From positions 1 through 7,513 of the forward strand of contig CAMPIC010000126.1 of assembly GCA_946886185.1 (NCBI GenBank): a DNA stretch of 7,513 nt. Reading direction: 5' to 3'. Under the pieces are notes generated by a model. It was not told where the DNA came from and searched no databases. It was given only the letters and a program-made list of their open reading frames with translations. The DNA comes from an uncultured bacterium (GTDB lineage Bacteria > Eisenbacteria > RBG-16-71-46 > CAIMUX01). Positions 6,437 through 7,513 of the stretch are shown here, one piece after another. Each line of letters begins with the position of its first letter. Position 1 is the stretch's first letter. Made by a program: the position numbers and the translations under genes.

Positions 6437-6484
6437 ACCGCGCTCCGCTCAACCCGAACCGGCGCCTGCGCCAGAAAGAAGGAA
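6437..6484 (+). promoter_or_regulatory. carA-carB intercistronic region with purine-rich ribosome-binding site
   Basis: The 48-base gap is short enough for a single carAB transcript. A small hairpin, GGCG-CCTG-CGCC, lies at 6461-6472. It is followed by a purine-rich tract ending AAGAAGGAA directly before the carB ATG. The Shine-Dalgarno spacing is unusually short (about one base from AAGGA), but the start is supported by alignment of the first residues to the family. Confidence 0.5.

Positions 6485-7513
<1,029 letters not shown>

Overview
This 7.5-kb window is GC-rich DNA with four complete or near-complete genes and one gene cut by the right edge. It looks like a chromosomal segment of a high-GC, non-actinobacterial soil-type bacterium. 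The best clue is the pairing of a TIGR02999-type ECF sigma factor (Pfam Sigma70_ECF) with a large serine/threonine kinase. That pairing is common in Acidobacteriota, Planctomycetota, Gemmatimonadota and Eisenbacteria-like lineages. The phylum itself cannot be fixed from this sequence. I see no insertion sequence, prophage, CRISPR array, tRNA or rRNA gene.

Left region (1-1233). A long-type LOG-family nucleotide hydrolase is on the + strand (122-1057). Its reading frame is open to the left edge, so its true N-terminus may lie outside the window. It converges on the kinase gene across a 176-bp spacer that holds only small hairpins.

Central region (1234-5024, - strand). An ECF sigma factor (183 aa) is followed, with a 4-nt GTGA stop/start overlap, by a 1080-aa protein. 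That protein joins a complete Hanks-type Ser/Thr kinase, a STAND P-loop ATPase of the COG3903/MalT-like kind, and about six TPR repeats. No anti-sigma factor is present. The sigma factor lacks the acidic stretch usual in region 2.2 and has Thr39 there. This fits a model, inferred here, in which the kinase switches the sigma factor on by phosphorylation, with the STAND-TPR half as the ligand or partner sensor. A run of seven C residues in the overlap would join the two genes into one frame with a single-base change or a -1 slip.

Right region (5025-7513, + strand). A 287-bp divergent spacer separates the sigma gene from carA-carB, the two subunits of carbamoyl-phosphate synthetase, which feeds pyrimidine and arginine synthesis. 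CarA is complete with an intact glutaminase triad. CarB is cut at residue 343. Its active-site residues align with E. coli CarB at a constant offset of +13, because of a Gly/Arg-rich insertion of 13 residues at about residues 60-75.

The genes are mostly ordinary families. The points most worth following are the sigma/kinase-STAND-TPR signalling pair and the CarB insertion.
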